Position numbers and translations under genes: made by a program. A DNA stretch of 13,250 nt. Source: an uncultured Collinsella sp. GTDB lineage: Bacteria; Actinomycetota; Coriobacteriia; Coriobacteriales; Coriobacteriaceae. How positions within the stretch are numbered: the stretch's first letter is position 1; each line of letters starts with the position of its first letter. The stretch spans positions 1 through 13,250 of the forward strand of contig CABUKY010000039.1 of NCBI GenBank assembly GCA_902492185.1, written 5' to 3'. The notes under the pieces are model-generated. The model was not told where the DNA came from and did not search any database. It saw only the letters and a program-made list of their open reading frames with translations. Of the stretch, positions 1 through 8,800 are shown piece after piece.

Positions 1-498
1 CTCGTAAATACGAGCCACCATCAACTTAACCTGTATCTGTTTACGCAGATACTGTTCTTCAACGCCATTATCGGCGCACCGGATGCGCATGCGAAAAACT
101 ATTCCCTGCTCCTTGGAAACGACGGCGCAGCCATGATGGCTCGAATGTACGATGTCGCGTCGGGTTTGGCGTATGAGCGCATGCGCCGCCGGGCGCGCCT
201 TGCCATGAGCGTTGGCGGCGAAAATCGTGTGGGGCGCATCGGTCCAGGCGCCATCCGCCGATACCACGGTATGGGCGACCCCGCGCTGGAGGCGGCGCTT
301 ACCGATGCCGGGCTATCCGAGAAGTTTTGCTTTGCGACCATGATGGACCTCGCCTACGAGGTGCCCATTTGCATGGAAGAGGTCATGGACGAATACGCCG
401 ATCTGCCCGGCATGGCGGACCTGCGCGAGCATATGCTCGGCCCCGTCCGCGAAAACTGCCAGCGCACCCTCGACCTCATCAGGGCAGAAATGGACTAG
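1..498 (+). CDS. hipA: HipA-family kinase toxin, C-terminal part (5' end outside window)
   Basis: The plus-strand frame is open from base 1 and ends at TAG 496-498, giving 165 residues of a protein that begins outside the window. Visible features match the C-terminal kinase lobe of HipA: the stretch FFNAIIGAPDAHAKNYSLLL (residues about 19-38) holds the catalytic-loop Asp and Asn of the D-x-H-x-K-N motif, MYDVAS follows as the metal-binding Asp segment, and LAMSVGGE is a family signature further on. HipA proteins are Ser/Thr kinases of type II toxin-antitoxin modules; Escherichia coli HipA (about 440 residues) phosphorylates glutamyl-tRNA synthetase. About the last third is present. The antitoxin gene usually lies upstream and would be outside the window, so whether this is a toxin with a partner or a solitary kinase cannot be told. 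An in-frame ATG at 133 falls after the catalytic motif and is not the real start. The family is clear; the target is unknown. Confidence 0.85.
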   Translation, partial: LVNTSHHQLNLYLFTQILFFNAIIGAPDAHAKNYSLLLGNDGAAMMARMYDVASGLAYERMRRRARLAMSVGGENRVGRIGPGAIRRYHGMGDPALEAALTDAGLSEKFCFATMMDLAYEVPICMEEVMDEYADLPGMADLREHMLGPVRENCQRTLDLIRAEMD

Positions 499-530
499 AC
501 ACCAGACTATTTCCCATTTTTCAAACAAAA

Positions 531-571
531 GAGAGGGGGCACCCGTCGCAAAAGACCGGGTGCCCCCTCTC
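531..571 (-). terminator. Hairpin between convergent hipA-like gene and pepD
   Basis: A perfect 15-bp stem (GAGAGGGGGCACCCG at 531-545 and its complement at 557-571) encloses an 11-base loop. Read on the minus strand the stem is followed by TTTTGTTTG, a good U-tract, so it is a strong intrinsic terminator for pepD, 56 bases past its stop. On the plus strand the stem lies 32 bases after the hipA-like stop but lacks a real T-run, so termination there would be weaker. It is the only terminator candidate for both genes. Confidence 0.9.
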
Positions 572-626
572 GTAATGTCATTTGCAATCTGCTAGCACGT
601 GGCTCGGACTGCTGCCAGCGCGACCT

Positions 627-2084
627 TTACGCAGCGAGGCGCTTGAGGACGTCGATGAGCAGCTCGTAGAAGCGCTCGGCAGAAGCGAGCTCCATGCTCT
701 CGTCCGGGGTGTGGACATCGGAGAGCGTCGGGCCCACGGCGATGGCGTCCAGGCCGTGCAGGGCCTCGGCAAACAGGCCGCACTCAAGGCCGGCGTGAAT
801 GGACTCGATGCGCAGCTCGGAGCCAAAGAGCTCGCGATAGCTCTCGACAAAGACGTCGCGGACCGGCGAATGCTCGGCATAGCTCCAGCCGGGATACTCG
901 AACTCAAACTTGGCGTCGAAGCCCAGGACATCGGCCAGCGTCTGCAGGCGGTCCTTGAACTCGTTCTGCAGCGAGGTGATCGAGGAGCGCGGGGACAACA
1001 TGATCTTGACCTCGTCGTCAGAAGTGGCAACCACACCGATGTTGGAGGAAACCTCGACGGAGCCGTCGGTAGCGACGTTGCGGCGGATCACACCGTTGGG
1101 GGCAAGACGCAGGGCGTGGATGAGGGCAAGCGCGGACTTCTGGTCCATGGCCTCGACCTCGGCGTCGTCGGCAATCTCGACGGTGCAGGTAAAGCCGGGG
1201 TCGAAGACCTCGAGCTCGGCAGTGACGTCGGCGATGATGCCCTTTGCGATCTGGGCCGCGGCCTCGGCGGCAGCGTGATCGGCATAGACCAGAACGGCCT
1301 TGCACTCACGGTTGATGGCGTTGTCCTTGGTGCCGCCGTTGAAGCTGACGATGGCGGGCTCACCGGCGACCATCAGGCGGTCGATGATGCGGGCCATGAT
1401 GAGGTTTCCGTTGCCGCGCTCCAGGTTGATATCACTGCCGGAGTGGCCGCCCAACAGACCGGAAATGTCGAGCGTGAGGGTGCTACCGGTCTTGTGCTCG
1501 CGCACGATGGGGCAGGTGTAGGTAACGACGACGCCGCCGGCGCAGCTGACGGTGGCAACGCCCTCCTCCTCGGAGTCGAGGTTGATCATGGTGCGGGCGC
1601 TGATCTGGGACTTGTCGAGCGTCTCGGCGCCAACCAGGCCGGTCTCCTCGTCGGTGGTGAACACGCACTCGAGGGCCGGATGGGCAATCGAATCGTCGTT
1701 GAGCACAGTAAGCATAAGCGCGACGGCGATACCATTGTCGGCGCCCAGGGTGGTGCCGTTGGCGGTAAGGACGCCGTCCTTGACGACCAGGTCGATACCA
1801 TCGGTCGTAAAGTCGTGCTCAACGGAGCCCAACTTGTCGCACACCATATCGATGTGACCCTGCAGCATCACGGTCGGGGCATTCTCGGCGCCGGCAGATG
1901 CGGGCTTGCGAATGATGACGTTGTAGACCTCGTCCTGATACACATCGAGACCGCGCTCCTTGGCAAACGCGACCAGGAAATCGCTGATGCCCTTCTCGTT
2001 GCCAGACCCACGGGGGATCGCGCTGACCTCCTCAAAGAAATGGAACAGCTGGGCGGGCTCGTAGCCGGTAATCTTGTAGTCCAT
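627..2084 (-). CDS. pepD: Cytosolic aminoacyl-histidine (nonspecific) dipeptidase, M20 family
   Basis: The product is 485 residues, the same length as Escherichia coli PepD, a two-zinc M20 dipeptidase that splits a wide range of unblocked dipeptides in the cytosol. The metal-site pattern is complete: QGHIDM (H77, D79), TLGADNG (bridging D116), TTDEETG (catalytic E146 and metal ligand E147), INLD (D170) and the late TLSDVHTPDE (H458). GGHSG (212-216) lies at the start of the lid/dimerisation domain, and IHAGLECG (429-436) is the usual block near the C-terminus. ATG 2084 was chosen because AAGGAGG lies four bases upstream and the protein then begins with the family-typical N-terminus; the frame stays open to 2189 but that extension has no similarity I recognise. 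It has its own terminator and no operon partner. Substrate range is inferred from the family. Confidence 0.96.
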   Translation of the reverse strand: MDYKITGYEPAQLFHFFEEVSAIPRGSGNEKGISDFLVAFAKERGLDVYQDEVYNVIIRKPASAGAENAPTVMLQGHIDMVCDKLGSVEHDFTTDGIDLVVKDGVLTANGTTLGADNGIAVALMLTVLNDDSIAHPALECVFTTDEETGLVGAETLDKSQISARTMINLDSEEEGVATVSCAGGVVVTYTCPIVREHKTGSTLTLDISGLLGGHSGSDINLERGNGNLIMARIIDRLMVAGEPAIVSFNGGTKDNAINRECKAVLVYADHAAAEAAAQIAKGIIADVTAELEVFDPGFTCTVEIADDAEVEAMDQKSALALIHALRLAPNGVIRRNVATDGSVEVSSNIGVVATSDDEVKIMLSPRSSITSLQNEFKDRLQTLADVLGFDAKFEFEYPGWSYAEHSPVRDVFVESYRELFGSELRIESIHAGLECGLFAEALHGLDAIAVGPTLSDVHTPDESMELASAERFYELLIDVLKRLAA

Positions 2085-2128
2085 GGTGCCTCCTTGGCGC
2101 AACTGGTTAGACAGTAAGACATGCGACT

Positions 2129-2157
2129 TGTATATTCCCAGACTTTGCGTGCATAAA
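2129..2157 (-). promoter_or_regulatory. Candidate sigma70-type promoter for pepD
   Basis: On the minus strand TTTATG (2157-2152) is separated by 17 bases from TATACA (2134-2129). This would start transcription near 2122 and give a leader of about 38 bases before ATG 2084. The -10 is good and the -35 poor; it is the best pair found in the clpC-pepD gap. Assigned by eye only. Confidence 0.3.
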
Positions 2158-2193
2158 CCAGTCGAAAACGCCGAGCGCCCTCGCATCATCGGC

Positions 2194-2220
2194 TAACGGT
2201 GGACCGTATAGCGTAACGGT
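2194..2220. repeat. TAACGGT repeats, possible operator upstream of pepD
   Basis: TAACGGT occurs at 2194-2200 and again at 2214-2220, exactly 20 bases apart (about two helical turns), with an inverted half-match ACCGTA between them (2203-2208). The cluster lies between the clpC terminator and the candidate pepD promoter. Evenly spaced half-sites in a promoter gap suggest a protein binding site, but nothing here identifies the regulator. Confidence 0.25.
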
Positions 2221-2241
2221 CACAACTTCCGCAGCTCTACA

Positions 2242-2273
2242 AATCGAGGCGCCCTTTCCGGAGCGCCTCGATT
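2242..2273 (-). terminator. Intrinsic terminator of clpC
   Basis: A perfect 11-bp stem (AATCGAGGCGC at 2242-2252, complement at 2263-2273) has a 10-base loop and sits 26 bases past the clpC stop. The minus-strand T-run after it is short (GATTTGTAG), so termination may be incomplete, but the position and GC-rich stem are typical. Confidence 0.75.
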
Positions 2274-2298
2274 GCGCGTATCAAATTGTCGCCACGCC

Positions 2299-4941
2299 CT
2301 ACAGCGCGCCGGAACCGGCTTGCATCATGCCGCCGGGGCCCGAGGTCACGCCGCCGCTCACGGGCGCGACGTTGCCGGTGTGCGGAGCCGCCGGGGCGGT
2401 ATCGCCACCGAGCGTGCCCGTCGGACGCGGTGCCGGAATCTCGCCCGTGCCGTGACTAAAGACAAACTTGCCGTCGGCCACATCGCACAGGACGGTATCG
2501 CCCTCGCCCCACTCACCGGCCAGCAGTTCCTCGGACAGCGGGTCCTCAATGAGCTTTTGGATGGCACGGCGCAGCGGACGCGCGCCATTGGTGAGGTCGG
2601 TGCCCTCGGCCACAATCTTGTCGTAGGCCGCATCGGTGAGCTTGATGTTCATGCCGTTGGCAATCAGGCGTTGACGCAGGTCGTCCACCAGCAGGTGCGC
2701 GATCTTGGTCAGATTCTCGCCCGAAAGCTTCTGGAACACCACGATGTCGTCGATACGGTTGAGCAGCTCGGGGCGGAACAGGCGCTTGAGCTCGCCCATC
2801 GCGCGGCCGCGGATCTCACTCGAGGTGAGGCCCTGCTCGCCGGTGGTGCCAAAGCCAACGCTCGCATCCTGCGCGATCTCGCGGGCGCCCACGTTTGACG
2901 TCATGATGATCACCGTATTGCGGAAGTCGACCGTCTTGCCCTGGCTATCGGTCAGACGGCCCTCCTCCAACACCTGCAGCAGGATATTGAAGATGTCGGG
3001 GTGCGCCTTCTCGATCTCGTCGAACAGCACGACCGAGTACGGGTGACGGCGAACAGCCTTGGTGAGCTGGCCGCCCTCGTCGTGGCCCACATAGCCCGGG
3101 GGGCTACCGATGAGCTTGGAGACCTCGAACTCACTGCCAAACTCCGACATATCGAAGCTGATGAGCGCGTCCTTGCTGCCAAAGAGATACTCGGCGAGCG
3201 TCTTGGCGAGCTCGGTTTTGCCCGTGCCGGTGGGGCCCAGGAAGATAAAGCTGCCGCCGGGGCGACGCGGGTCCTTGAGCGGCGAGCGGCTGCGGCGCAC
3301 GGCCTTGGCAACGGCCTCGACGGCCTCGTCCTGACCGATGATGCGCGTCTTGAGCACGCTTTCGGCCTGCAGCAGGCGGCGGCTCTCGCTCTCGGTGAGC
3401 GAGGACACCGGCACGCCCGAGGTCACGGACACGATGTCGGCAATCTGGGAGACATCGATGGTGAGCGGGCTGGCGTCGAGCTCGGCCGTCCAGGCAGCCT
3501 TGGCCTCGGCGAGCTCAATCTCGGCAGCCTTTTGCTGCTCGGTGATCTCGGCGGCCTTGTTCATGTCGTCGCTCTCGGTGGCCTCCTGCGCGGCGGCCTT
3601 AAGCTCCTCCACGCGATGCTCGGCCTCGCGCACCGGCTCGGGCGCGCGGTTGGCGGCGATGCGGGCGCGGGCGCCGGCCTCGTCAATGAGGTCGATGGCC
3701 TTATCGGGCAGGAAGCGATCCTGGATGTAGCGGTCGGAGAGGTTCGCGGCGGCCTCGATAGCACCCTGCGTATAGCGCACATGGTGGTGCTCCTCGTAGC
3801 GCGGCTTGAGCGCGGTCAGGATCTTGACCGTGTCCTCGACGCTCGGCTCCTCGACATCGATGGTCTGGAAGCGACGCTCGAAGGCCGGGTCCTTGGTGAG
3901 GTACTTGCGGAATTCCTCGGCCGTGGTGGCGCCGATAATCTGGAAGGCACCGCGCGCGAGCACGGGCTTGAGCATGGAGCTCGCGTCGATGGAGCCCTCG
4001 GCAGAGCCGGCACCGATGATGGTGTGCATCTCGTCAATAAACAGGATGACGTCGTCAGCTTCGGTGGCCTCCTGGATCACGTTCTTGAGGCGCTCCTCAA
4101 ACTCACCGCGATACTTGGCGCCCGCAACGAGGCCCGGCAGGTCGAGCGTCCAGATGTTCTGGTTCATAAGGTTCTCGGGCACGTTGCCAGCTGCAATCTG
4201 CTGAGCCAGACCCTCGACGATGGCCGTCTTGCCCACGCCGGGGTCGCCCAAGATAAGCGGATTGTTCTTGGTGCGACGCGAAAGGATCTCCATCATACGC
4301 TGGACTTCCTTTTCGCGACCAATTACAGGGTCGAGCTCGCCGTCGCGCGCCTTCTGCGTAAGGTTGGTGGCGAACTGCTTAAGCGTATCGGTGCCGCTCC
4401 CCTTTTGCTGCGACGCGTCCGAGCCGCTAAAGAACGGCAGGCCCGCACCGGGACGCCCGGCACCGGCGCCGGCGAGCGGACGCTTCTTGTCCTGGTCCTT
4501 GGCGGTAAGTTTCTCGATAGCCTTTTTGATGGAGGCGGACGACACACCCAGGCGCATGAGGATGTCCATGGCCATGCCGTTACCCTCTTCGACGATGCCA
4601 ATCAGCAAGTGCTCGGTCGACACGTAGGTCTGGTTGTTCTCACGTGCCACGCGGAAGGAGCGCTCCATCACGCTAATGACGAGCGGCGTAAAGGCAAGCT
4701 TGGCAGCCTCGGTCTCCTCGCTGGGCTCGGGAACCGTGGTCTGGACCTCCTTGAGGGTGTCCATGATGTCGTCGTAGGAGATATCAAGCGAGCGCAGCGC
4801 CTCGGCAGCGATGCCCTCGTCCTCCTTGGCGAGTGCGAGCAGCAGGTGCTCGGTGCCCACCTTATTTGAGTGCAGATCGAGCGCCTCCTGTTTGGCCATC
4901 GACATGACCTTGCGCGCTCGATCGGTAAATCTATCTAACAT
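2299..4941 (-). CDS. clpC: ATP-dependent Clp protease ATPase subunit ClpC
   Basis: The 880-residue Hsp100 unfoldase feeds proteins to the ClpP peptidase. Domains in order: two N-terminal Clp repeats (about 1-145), a Gly/Ala/Pro-rich linker (about 150-185), AAA domain 1 with Walker A GDPGVGKT (232-239), pore loop KYRG (277-280) and Walker B ILFIDE (299-304), a short ClpC-type coiled-coil middle domain (about 430-485), and AAA domain 2 with GPTGTGKT (569-576), pore loop GYVG (616-619) and VVLFDEIEKAHPD (637-649). The short middle domain separates it from ClpB. VGF (695-697) sits where ClpC carries its ClpP-docking tripeptide. The last 50 residues are a Gly/Pro/Thr-rich, probably disordered tail. 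ATG 4941 has AAGGA seven bases upstream; an in-frame upstream ATG at 4974 has no such site. No ctsR, mcsA or mcsB accompanies it, unlike the Bacillus operon, and I saw no CIRCE or HspR-type box upstream. Confidence 0.97.
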   Translation of the reverse strand: MLDRFTDRARKVMSMAKQEALDLHSNKVGTEHLLLALAKEDEGIAAEALRSLDISYDDIMDTLKEVQTTVPEPSEETEAAKLAFTPLVISVMERSFRVARENNQTYVSTEHLLIGIVEEGNGMAMDILMRLGVSSASIKKAIEKLTAKDQDKKRPLAGAGAGRPGAGLPFFSGSDASQQKGSGTDTLKQFATNLTQKARDGELDPVIGREKEVQRMMEILSRRTKNNPLILGDPGVGKTAIVEGLAQQIAAGNVPENLMNQNIWTLDLPGLVAGAKYRGEFEERLKNVIQEATEADDVILFIDEMHTIIGAGSAEGSIDASSMLKPVLARGAFQIIGATTAEEFRKYLTKDPAFERRFQTIDVEEPSVEDTVKILTALKPRYEEHHHVRYTQGAIEAAANLSDRYIQDRFLPDKAIDLIDEAGARARIAANRAPEPVREAEHRVEELKAAAQEATESDDMNKAAEITEQQKAAEIELAEAKAAWTAELDASPLTIDVSQIADIVSVTSGVPVSSLTESESRRLLQAESVLKTRIIGQDEAVEAVAKAVRRSRSPLKDPRRPGGSFIFLGPTGTGKTELAKTLAEYLFGSKDALISFDMSEFGSEFEVSKLIGSPPGYVGHDEGGQLTKAVRRHPYSVVLFDEIEKAHPDIFNILLQVLEEGRLTDSQGKTVDFRNTVIIMTSNVGAREIAQDASVGFGTTGEQGLTSSEIRGRAMGELKRLFRPELLNRIDDIVVFQKLSGENLTKIAHLLVDDLRQRLIANGMNIKLTDAAYDKIVAEGTDLTNGARPLRRAIQKLIEDPLSEELLAGEWGEGDTVLCDVADGKFVFSHGTGEIPAPRPTGTLGGDTAPAAPHTGNVAPVSGGVTSGPGGMMQAGSGAL

Positions 4942-4972
4942 GCTCGTTTCCTTACATGAGTTCATCGAAATC

Positions 4973-5000
4973 AAAACGCCCGCCCGTCGGCGGCGCTTTT
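4973..5000 (-). promoter_or_regulatory. Terminator-like hairpin in the clpC leader
   Basis: On the minus strand an imperfect stem of 11 bp with two single-base bulges (AAAA and CGCC and GCC blocks pairing with GGC, GGCG and TTTT) closes a four-base loop (4985-4988), then runs into TTTTGATTT. It lies only 31 bases upstream of the clpC start, too close for a separate promoter to fit downstream. It is either the tetR terminator, which clpC transcripts must then also cross, or an attenuator-like element in the clpC leader. Confidence 0.4.
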
Positions 5001-5023
5001 GTCTCTTTACCCACAGGTTGTCT

Positions 5024-5052
5024 ATGTTAACAGCTGGAGGAATATCTATAAA
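5024..5052 (-). promoter_or_regulatory. Candidate promoter for clpC
   Basis: TTTATA (5052-5047) and TAACAT (5029-5024) on the minus strand are 17 bases apart, each matching four of six consensus bases. Transcription would start near 5017, giving a leader of about 76 bases that contains the 4973-5000 hairpin. A weak prediction made by eye. Confidence 0.25.
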
Positions 5053-5087
5053 CCCGGCTCACATGAATGCAGGTTATGACCGCATCG

Positions 5088-5184
5088 CGGGACTCACCGC
5101 GCGATGCGCGACAGGCGCCCCGCAAGAGAAACCCTAGGCGTCTTTCACCACGTCGGGACTCGTCGCACGCGATGCGCGATAGGC
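5088..5184. repeat. Short tandem duplication at the 3' end of tetR
   Basis: Bases 5088-5116 and 5154-5184 are near copies: both begin CGGGACTC and end GCGATGCGCGA, then C or T, then AGGC, with two substitutions and a two-base gap between. One copy codes for the last residues of the TetR protein (around YRASRATSP); the other lies just past its stop codon. In the outer copy the sequence also pairs with CGCATCGCG (5081-5089) to form a 9-bp hairpin, without a T-run. It reads as a small duplication of the gene end. Confidence 0.55.
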
Positions 5185-5823
5185 ATCGGCCTCCTTGGAG
5201 ACGCGTTCGAGCAGCTCGGATGTATCGACGCCCTCGACTTGCGCGACCGTTTCCACCGTCTGCATGGCGACCGCCCTCAGGTACGCGCACGCGCTGTCCC
5301 TCGGCTGCTCGAGGTCTATCTCCTCGCCGCCCTCCCGGGCAAAGCCGACCGCCGTCACAAAGCCCATGATGCCCGAGACCAGAAAGCCCACCGCAAAGCT
5401 CGAATCTGCCTTGAGCTCTTCTCCGTCGGGGTGGACGATCTCTCTCACGCGGTCGATGATGATCGTATGGATGCCCTGCACGACCTGCTCGGCGGCACCC
5501 GCCCTCATGGTGATGACGATGCGCCGCAGCAGGCAGCGGACGTCGCGCCGGTCGAACGCCGAAAGGTCGCCCTCGCTCGAAAAATGCCAGAGGGCATCGG
5601 TGATGAGCTCGTTATCCTGCAGCAGCTGGGCTATGGCGATGGCGACGAGTTCATCGAAATCGTGAAAATAGTAGTAAAACGTTCCGCGATTGCACTGGGC
5701 GGCGCGGGTCACCTCGCCAACCGACAGCTCGAAGATGCTGTTGTTCTCGATGAGCTCCCAAAACGCCTCGATGATACGGGTGCGTGCATCGGGCGCATCG
5801 GCGTCCTTACGCGGTCTCGCCAT
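5134..5823 (-). CDS. TetR/AcrR-family transcriptional regulator
   Basis: The 229-residue protein begins with a classic TetR DNA-binding domain: helix 1 TRIIEAFWELI (15-25), then the helix-turn-helix LSVGEVTRAAQCNRGTFYYY (33-52) and the closing FHDFDELV (53-60). The remainder (about 65-225) is the ligand-binding and dimerisation region, too divergent to name a ligand. ATG 5823 is preceded by GGTGAGG and gives the usual MARPRK start; an in-frame GTG at 5832 with AGGGG upstream is an alternative. The gene overlaps the activase gene by 17 bases in another frame, so the two are very probably co-transcribed and translationally coupled. The perfect palindrome at 10296-10316 ahead of the activase gene is its likely operator, which would make the operon autoregulated. 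The 3' end carries a small sequence duplication. Confidence 0.93.
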   Translation of the reverse strand: MARPRKDADAPDARTRIIEAFWELIENNSIFELSVGEVTRAAQCNRGTFYYYFHDFDELVAIAIAQLLQDNELITDALWHFSSEGDLSAFDRRDVRCLLRRIVITMRAGAAEQVVQGIHTIIIDRVREIVHPDGEELKADSSFAVGFLVSGIMGFVTAVGFAREGGEEIDLEQPRDSACAYLRAVAMQTVETVAQVEGVDTSELLERVSKEADAYRASRATSPDVVKDA

Positions 5824-8800
5824 GCGCCTCACCGCACCCCTGCGCCTTGGCGTTCATGATGAGCATCTGAAGACGGTTCTCCACGTTGGCGAAGCTCACG
5901 TCGGGATCGTAGTCGAGCGGCAGGAACTGCGCCGTGGGATACTGCTCCTTGAGCGCATGGATGAGCCCGCGCCCCACGACATGGTTGGGCAGACACCCGA
6001 ACGGCTGCAGGATCACGAAGTTGCGGCAGCCGCGCTTGGCGTGCTCGAGGATCTCCGCCGGAATCAGCACGCCCTCGCCCGCATCGAACGTATGGTGCAG
6101 GATCTTATCGCTCGCGCGCACGAGCTCGGGCATGCGCGTCGGCGGCTCGTAGAGCGGGCTCGCCGCGCCCAGGCGGTCGCAACGGTCGTGCGCGAGCTCG
6201 AACAGGTTGTCCGCCGTGGCGTACCAGGCCTTTTCGGGCAGCGACAGGTCGACGTGGAACTCGCGCGACTGCGCATGCTTGTAGAAAAAGGTCTTGCGGA
6301 TCACGTCGGTCATGCGCGCCTCGATGACCTCGAGCCCGTTGTCCTCGAGGTAGCGCTCGATCTCGTGGTTGGCGCCGAGATGGAAATTGAGCAGGTACTC
6401 GCCCACGATGAGAACGGTCGGATGCGGGTTCGAGCGGTCGTACGGAACGGCGTCCATGATCGCAAGCGCGCGTTTGAAGCCCGTCGCCTGGCCTCTCAGC
6501 CCGGAGCGCTCCATGCCCTCGATAACCTCATCGAGCGCGCGGTCGAACGCAGCGTCCGCCGCGCCCTTCTCGAGCTCGTAGGGACGGATGCGCCTAAGCA
6601 TGGCCTCGAGGGCATCGATCATGGGAAGACCGTAGGCGATCTGGATGCTCGGGCCAAGGCCGAGCTTGAAGCCCGGATGCGCATTGTGGGCATCGACGTC
6701 GTCGTTGGTGAGCACCGGGACATAGTCGTATCCCGCGTCGTCGAGCGCGCGGCGCAGCAGGGGCATGTAGTGCGTCAGGCGGCAGTCGCCGATATACTTG
6801 CCAGTCACCACGGCGACGTCGTGCGGGTCGTACTTACCGCTCTCGAGTGCCGCGAGCGCCTCGCCGATCACGATTTGCGCGGGGAAGCAGATGTCGTTGT
6901 GCACATAGCGTTTGCCCAGGCGGATGGCATCCTCGCGCCCGATATCAAGGGCCTCGGCGCGCACGCCCTGATTGCGCATCGCCGCGGTCATGAGCCTGCA
7001 GAACGCATGGGAGGTGTTGGGGACCAGCGCGATCTTGTCGTGCCGGTCGCGCTTGGTGTACTTGACCTTATACGGGTCGTCGAGCGGATGGACCGCGTGC
7101 ACCCGGGCGCCCTCGGCACGCTCCTCCGCGCGACGACGGTTGACCGACTCGATAAACGAACGCACGCGAATGCCCATGGGACCGGCGACGTCGCTCTCAT
7201 CGAGCTTGATCATCATCGGAACCTTGGAGCCCATCTCGCCCATCATGCGCGCGATCTCGTCGGTGAGATACGCATCGTGGCCGCAGCCGAAGCTGCCCAT
7301 CTGCACGAGCTCGAGCTCGGGCGTCGATGCGACGATGACCGCGCACGACAGCATGCGCGCATGGTAGTTGTTCACGATGTCGATGCGGCTGTTGGAAAGA
7401 TCGACGTTGCAGACCCCCGGCACCGCATCGGGCGTCAGCACGGGGATGCCGCGCTCAGAGAAGAGCTTGGGCAGCCCGTGGTTGACCAGCGGGTCGTTGT
7501 GGTACGGGCGCGAAGCGATCACCACCGCGTAGCCGCCGTCCTCGCGCACGTTCTCGAGCACCTGCCTGCCGCGCAGCTGCAGCTGGTTCTCAAACGTCTC
7601 CTGCGCGCGGTCCGCCTGCTCGGTCGCCTTGGCAACCAGGTCGGCATCGATATCGAAGGTCTCCTTGCACCACGCCTTGAGCTGGCGGTTTCGGTCGCCC
7701 TCGTCGTACCAGTGGAACAGCGGCGTATCGAACGGAACGCCGAAACGCTCCTCCGGGTTATCGGAATTGCGCATCACATAGGGGTATCCCTTTACGACGG
7801 CGCACATCCACTCGCTGGTAGAGGCGGTGTTTTCGGTGGGCACCGTCGTGATGATGGGCATGAAGATGCGGTCGACGCCGGCGTCGACGAGATTGCGGAT
7901 GTGCCCGTGGACGAGCTTGGCCGGGAAGCACACGGTGTCGGATGTGACGTGCGCCAGACCGCGCTCGTACATCGCCTTGGTGCTGCGTCCCGAGACGCGC
8001 ACCTTAAAGCCGAGCGTGCTGAAGAACGTCGACCAGAACGGCATGGTGTCCCAGAACTCGAGCACACGGGGAATGCCGATCGTGACATCGCGCCCCCCGC
8101 AGACGGGAACCGTGGGGCACGACTCGAACAGCAGCTTCTCGCGGTCGACAAAGAGATTGGGGGCAGCCGCGGTCCGGTCGCGCCCCGTGCCGGGTGCCTG
8201 TGCCTCGCAAGCACCCTGCGGACGCAGCTCCTCCGCCGCGGGAACCTCGCGCACGAGCTCATCCCATGAGATGGCGCCGCCGCGCGGGCAGCGATTGCCC
8301 GTGACGTAAAGCGAGCCGTCGCCAAATGCCACGACCGCGCGCTGGCAGCGGTTGTTGCACCGACGGCAGGTAACGCCGCCGAACTCGCGATGCTCGAAGC
8401 GCTCCACGGCATCGAGCCCGATAAACGACGTGCCGGCGTCGCCCTTGCGGCATTCCTCGCGCGCGAGCAGGGCGATACCGATAGCGCCCATCAGCCCCGG
8501 GTGGGGCGCACGCGTGACGGGTTTGCCCAAATACTGCTCGAATGCGCGCAGCACCGCGTCGTTTCGGAACGTGCCGCCCTGGACGACGACTTTGTCGCCC
8601 AGACGGTTGAGATTTGAAACGCGAATGACCTTGGTGAACACGTTCTCGATAATCGAACGGCAGAGACCGGCCATGATGTCGCCCGGACCCTTACCGCGCC
8701 GCTGCTCGGAAACGACGCTGCTGTTCATGAACACCGTGCAGCGGCTGCCGAGAACGGCGGGGGCTTTGGACGAAAATGCCTCGCTCGCGATATCCTCAAC

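Noticed and set aside
620..655. Any distinct signal at the pepD 3' end
   Set aside because: The finding entry at these bases is only a numbering caution; the sequence here is ordinary coding DNA and the pepD stop.
582..2117. Plus-strand 511-codon open frame opposite pepD
   Set aside because: It is antisense to a fully recognisable M20 dipeptidase, has an Asp/Gly/His/Arg-rich shadow composition and no family motif.
3001..4869. Plus-strand 622-codon open frame opposite clpC
   Set aside because: A product of GC-rich codon bias on the other strand; the minus frame has complete ClpC motifs and a ribosome binding site.
5081..5108. 9-bp hairpin just past the tetR stop as a terminator
   Set aside because: No T-run follows on the minus strand; the pairing is explained by the local sequence duplication.
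4942..5133. Search for CIRCE, HspR (HAIR) or ClgR sites ahead of clpC
   Set aside because: No matching inverted repeat was found; only the hairpin at 4973-5000 and weak promoter hexamers are visible.
5690..8269. Plus-strand 859-codon open frame opposite tetR and the activase gene
   Set aside because: It spans two real minus-strand genes and their overlap, has no motif and no plausible start site.
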